From assembly GCA_035294565.1 (NCBI GenBank), contig DATGKR010000089.1:1-9844 (forward strand): a stretch of DNA of 9,844 bases, written 5' to 3'. This DNA is from DATGKR01 sp035294565 (lineage in GTDB: Bacteria; Actinomycetota; Acidimicrobiia; Acidimicrobiales; Palsa-688). Below, piece by piece: positions 7,712 to 9,844 of the stretch. Position 1 is the stretch's first letter, and every line of letters starts with the position of its first letter. The notes beneath the pieces are model-generated. The model was not told where the DNA came from and searched no databases. It saw only the letters and a list, made by a program, of their open reading frames with translations. The position numbers were made by a program, and so were the translations under genes.

Positions 7712-7933
7712 ATGTCGGTCATGAGCGACATGGACACGCCACAGACTTCGCCGAGCGCCGAGACCCGCGCGGCCGAGGAGCGGGAAGCCCGCGCCGCCCA
7801 CGAGGCCGACCGCCCGGCGAACGCCGAGGAGCAGGAGGCCGCTCCCGCGTCGGTCGACCCCGCCGCCAAGGAGAGCTTCGAGGAGATGAGCCGGCTCGGG
7901 GCGGAGGTGAAAGGGGAGGGCCAGATCCCCTGA
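7712..7933 (+). CDS. Small charged hypothetical protein, 73 aa
   Basis: I do not recognise a characterised family. The protein is rich in Ala and Glu, has no Cys, Trp or hydrophobic segment, and is probably disordered or helical: residues 19-45 are a run of Glu/Ala/Arg, followed by a more structured-looking tail, ESFEEMSRLGAEVKGEGQIP (54-73). Similar short proteins ending in a GA-x-VKGEGQI-like tail seem familiar from actinobacteria, but I cannot confirm this here. Start choice is uncertain: ATGs at 7712, 7721 and 7730 are all in frame and none has a strong ribosome site. The gene begins 30 bp after the dioxygenase stop and may share its transcript. It ends 35 bp before the hydrolase gene. 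Confidence 0.7.
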   Translation: MSVMSDMDTPQTSPSAETRAAEEREARAAHEADRPANAEEQEAAPASVDPAAKESFEEMSRLGAEVKGEGQIP

Positions 7934-7934
7934 C

Positions 7935-7964
7935 CCCGCAGAGGCGGGCAGGCGGGTAGCCTGC
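7935..7964 (+). other. Two adjacent short inverted repeats in the 35-bp gap
   Basis: CCCGC/GCGGG (7935-7939 and 7944-7948, 4-nt loop) is followed at once by GCAGGC/GCCTGC (7948-7953 and 7959-7964, 5-nt loop). The second hairpin overlaps the TAGCCT -10-like element. No T-run follows, so a standard intrinsic terminator is unlikely. An operator or a chance GC-rich palindrome are both possible. Confidence 0.4.
7957..7962 (+). promoter_or_regulatory. -10-like element (TAGCCT) for a leaderless hydrolase transcript
   Basis: TAGCCT fits TANNNT and ends 7 nt before the G of the GTG at 7969, the same geometry as at 6806-6811. No Shine-Dalgarno sequence lies in the usual place before this GTG. No convincing -35 is present. 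Confidence 0.55.
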
Positions 7965-7968
7965 GGCG

Positions 7969-8856
7969 GTGCAGGATGGCGCACCCGAGTGGTTCCGTTC
8001 CGCCCTGGCCGCCCCCGTGGAGGATCTCGCCCTCGACGTCGACGGCTGCCGAATCGCGTACCGGCGTTGGGGCAGCACCGAGCTTCCCGCCTTGGTGCTG
8101 GTCCACGGGGGCGCCGCCAACAGCCGGTGGTGGGACCACGTGGGTCCCCTTTTTTCCAGAGAATGCTGCGTGAGCGCGCTGGACCTGTCAGGGCACGGCG
8201 ATTCGGGTAGGAGGCCCGCCTACAGCTTCGACCAGTGGGCCGACGAGATCGCCGCCGTCGCAGCGGCCAGCGCAGGGCCCCACCCTCCGGTGGTGGTGGG
8301 CCACAGCCTCGGCGGCTTTGCCACCTTCCGCGCCGGGGCCCGCCACGGACCCGACTTCGAGGGGGTGGTGATCATCGACTCGCCCGTGCGGGAGCCCTCC
8401 CCCGAAGAGGAGGCGGCGCGGCGGCGGGAGGCCTTCGGCCCCCTGCGCACCTACGCCAGCGCCGAGGAGGCGATGGCCAGGTTTCATCCGGTTCCCGACC
8501 AGCCGCGGGTGCTGCCGTACGTGGTGGACCACATCAAGCGGCACTCGGTCCGCCCGGTCGAGGGAGGCTGGACCTGGAAGTTCGACCCGACGTTCACCTC
8601 GGCCTCGGGCCACGTCGGGCCCGACACGCTCGCCGCCATCGCCTGCCGGGTTGCGGTGCTGCGACCCGAGCACGGGCTGGTGACCCCTGACATCGGCCGG
8701 CACATGTACGACCTGCTCGGCCGGACAGCACCGGTGATCGAAGTTCCCCTCGCCTACCACCATGTAATGCTCGACCAGCCGATAGCGCTCGTCGCCGCGC
8801 TGCGGGCGCTGCTCGCCGACTGGCGCCATTCCTACTCGATGAGGGTTGCCCAGTGA
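7969..8856 (+). CDS. Alpha/beta hydrolase, 295 aa
   Basis: Predicted cytosolic serine hydrolase of the general alpha/beta hydrolase fold. It shows LVLVHGGAANSRWW (residues 42-55, oxyanion region), LDLSGHGDSG (71-80), the nucleophile elbow GHSLGG (111-116, Ser113) and a C-terminal histidine in AYHHVMLDQP (262-271, probably His265). The acid could be Glu234 or Asp241 in LRPEHGLVTPD. A cap region follows strand 6, with GGWTWKFDPTF (199-209). The GTG start at 7969 is supported by the TAGCCT element placed for a leaderless message. The stop overlaps the membrane protein gene by GTGA. Being near an extradiol dioxygenase, it could act on a ring-cleavage product as BphD and HsaD do, but the sequence does not look specifically like those. 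Generic esterase or lipase activity is equally possible. Confidence 0.9.
   Translation: MQDGAPEWFRSALAAPVEDLALDVDGCRIAYRRWGSTELPALVLVHGGAANSRWWDHVGPLFSRECCVSALDLSGHGDSGRRPAYSFDQWADEIAAVAAASAGPHPPVVVGHSLGGFATFRAGARHGPDFEGVVIIDSPVREPSPEEEAARRREAFGPLRTYASAEEAMARFHPVPDQPRVLPYVVDHIKRHSVRPVEGGWTWKFDPTFTSASGHVGPDTLAAIACRVAVLRPEHGLVTPDIGRHMYDLLGRTAPVIEVPLAYHHVMLDQPIALVAALRALLADWRHSYSMRVAQ
8841..8845 (+). promoter_or_regulatory. Ribosome binding site (GAGGG) for the membrane protein gene
   Basis: GAGGG lies 7 nt before the GTG at 8853, inside the end of the hydrolase gene. Together with the GTGA overlap it fixes the start of the downstream frame. Confidence 0.65.
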
Positions 8857-9844
8857 TCTCCTTCGAAGCCTCAGCTGCCGGCGACTCCACCAGCCACCGG
8901 GTGCCCGGAAGCCTGGAGCTGCTCGCCGGGGCGCTCCTCGTCGCCACGGTCGTGCTCCACGTCGTGGCCATGTTCCCGACCTATTTCTCCGGCCAGGGGT
9001 CTTTGGTCTCCCAGCCCGACCAAGCGGCCCTGTACGCCCTTCTCGCCGCGTCCTGGGCGCTGGCGTTGGCCATCGGCCTGACGGGGCCGCACCGCACCCA
9101 TCTGGCTGCCGCGATGGCGGTCGGCGTCGCCCTCACCGAGCTCGGTTTCCGGGTGTCCGACCTGGGTGACGTGTTCCGATACGGGTCGAGCACCGCCGGC
9201 GCCGGCCTGTGGGTGATGGAGGCCTCGTGGGTGGTGGGCGCTGCTGGCGCGGGGGTGGCTGTTGTCGCGGCTCGCGCCCGCCACGGCCGTTCCCGGGCCA
9301 CCGACGTCGCCGCGCCGGACCTCGCCGAGCCTGCCGCCGTCGAACCGCCCGTCGTCGAGCCGCCCGTCGCCGTCGAGCCGCCCGTCGCCGAGCCTGCCGC
9401 CGTCGAACCGCCCGTCGAGCCTGCCGCTGTCGAACCGGCCGCCGCCGCTTCGGAGACCCATGAGGCCGACCCGGCCGCGACCCAAGACGCCCACGAGCGT
9501 CTCGCGTGGGCGATGCTCGTCGTGGTGCTGGCGGCCGTCGTCGCCGGTGCCTTCCTGCCCCCCTGGGACCACGCCGTTGCCGTCAGCTCGGTCACCGGCA
9601 GGAGCGTCGCCCGCAACCTGGGCAACGCCTTCTCCGCGCCCTGGCAGGAGGTGGTCGGCTCGGTGCTGGCCGCGGTCGCCCTCTTCGCCGTGCCCGCCGC
9701 CGCCACCCGCCTGCGCGACCGCGGGGTGGCCGCCGCCGCTTCCGTGGGCAGCCTCTTGGTGCTCGCCACCCAGCTCGTCGCCGCCGTCGTCCAGGTCGAC
9801 GAGCCGGTGCCGCCCGCCGAGCTGGGGGTGAGCCCCGCCCAGGC
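8853..9844 (+). CDS. Multi-pass membrane protein with a Val-Glu-Pro-Pro repeat linker; runs off the window (first 330 aa)
   Basis: No known family recognised. The frame opens at GTG 8853, overlapping the hydrolase TGA as GTGA, and has no stop before the window ends. Hydrophobic segments lie at about residues 21-41, 58-77, 83-97, 117-141, 216-235, 267-285 and 291-314. They are split by a soluble linker at about 142-214 that contains VEPPV and EPAAVEP units (159-195). The linker is acidic and proline-rich, probably extended, like the Pro-rich spacers of some cell-envelope proteins. The overlap suggests translational coupling with the hydrolase. Codon use matches the neighbours and the transmembrane pattern is clear, so the frame is real. 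Antisense frames here are mirror images of the repeat. Function and the C-terminus are unknown. Confidence 0.85.
   Translation, partial: MISFEASAAGDSTSHRVPGSLELLAGALLVATVVLHVVAMFPTYFSGQGSLVSQPDQAALYALLAASWALALAIGLTGPHRTHLAAAMAVGVALTELGFRVSDLGDVFRYGSSTAGAGLWVMEASWVVGAAGAGVAVVAARARHGRSRATDVAAPDLAEPAAVEPPVVEPPVAVEPPVAEPAAVEPPVEPAAVEPAAAASETHEADPAATQDAHERLAWAMLVVVLAAVVAGAFLPPWDHAVAVSSVTGRSVARNLGNAFSAPWQEVVGSVLAAVALFAVPAAATRLRDRGVAAAASVGSLLVLATQLVAAVVQVDEPVPPAELGVSPAQ
9322..9440 (+). repeat. Tandem-like coding repeat (exact 33-bp unit, 63-bp offset)
   Basis: The segment at 9322-9354 is repeated without change at 9385-9417, 63 bp (21 codons) further on. A shorter, slightly altered third copy covers about 9414-9437, with one C-to-T change in the Ala codon. 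Between them lie further CCGCCCGTCG units. The repeat encodes the Glu-Pro-Ala-Ala-Val-Glu-Pro-Pro-Val linker of the membrane protein and keeps its frame. Confidence 0.85.

Noticed and set aside
7935..7948. Possible intrinsic terminator after the small protein gene
   Set aside because: The stem is only 5 bp and no T-run follows, so it does not meet the usual form.
6386..7984. A 532-codon minus-strand open frame across the dioxygenase and small protein genes
   Set aside because: It runs opposite the dioxygenase with its full ligand set and through the divergent spacer, and shows no domain or sensible start.
9322..9440. Possible CRISPR array
   Set aside because: The repeats are in frame, unevenly spaced, partly overlapping and encode a Pro-rich linker. 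There are no unique spacers and no cas genes.
8871..9769. Minus-strand repetitive frames rich in Gly-Arg-Leu-Asp-Gly or Gly-Ser-Thr
   Set aside because: They are the antisense reading of the VEPPV-coding repeat in the membrane protein, which has clear membrane segments, an SD and a coupled start.

Overview
The window is about 9.8 kb of very GC-rich, densely packed DNA. It suggests an actinobacterium, possibly of the Acidimicrobiia. The signs are strong G/C third positions, GTG starts, 4-bp ATGA/GTGA gene overlaps, leaderless-type TANNNT promoters, and WS/DGAT acyltransferase paralogues beside a FadD-type acyl-CoA synthetase. The phylum call is fairly safe; the class is a guess.

Left arm (positions 13-6714, minus strand): five genes that look like one operon, read from right to left. 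They are an alpha/beta hydrolase (5551-6714), an SxxK serine hydrolase of the class C beta-lactamase/esterase type (4481-5554), a canonical WS/DGAT O-acyltransferase (3035-4462), an acyl-CoA synthetase resembling the actinobacterial FadD19-like group (1458-3038), and a second, divergent WS/DGAT (13-1461). Three of the four junctions are stop/start overlaps (ATGA, GTGA, GTGA) and the fourth gap is 18 bp. The set holds an acyl-activating enzyme, two acyl-CoA:alcohol acyltransferases and two possible ester hydrolases. It could therefore both make and break esters such as triacylglycerol, wax esters or esters of a less common alcohol.

Divergent spacer (6715-6817): 103 bp holding the start region of both arms. 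The rightward side has a TAGCGT -10-like element placed exactly for a leaderless transcript of the dioxygenase gene.

Right arm (6818-9844, plus strand): a two-domain type I extradiol ring-cleavage dioxygenase with all iron ligands and second-sphere residues (BphC/HsaC-like), a 73-residue charged small protein, an alpha/beta hydrolase with its own leaderless-type promoter, and a membrane protein that runs off the end of the window. The membrane protein overlaps the hydrolase stop by GTGA and carries a Val-Glu-Pro-Pro repeat linker built on an exact 33-bp DNA repeat.

A FadD19-like ligase near an HsaC-like dioxygenase hints at catabolism of a steroid or other polycyclic or aromatic substrate, with acyl storage on the other arm. 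This is an inference. No RNA genes, CRISPR arrays, insertion sequences or phage genes were seen, and no uncoded stretch exceeds about 103 bp.
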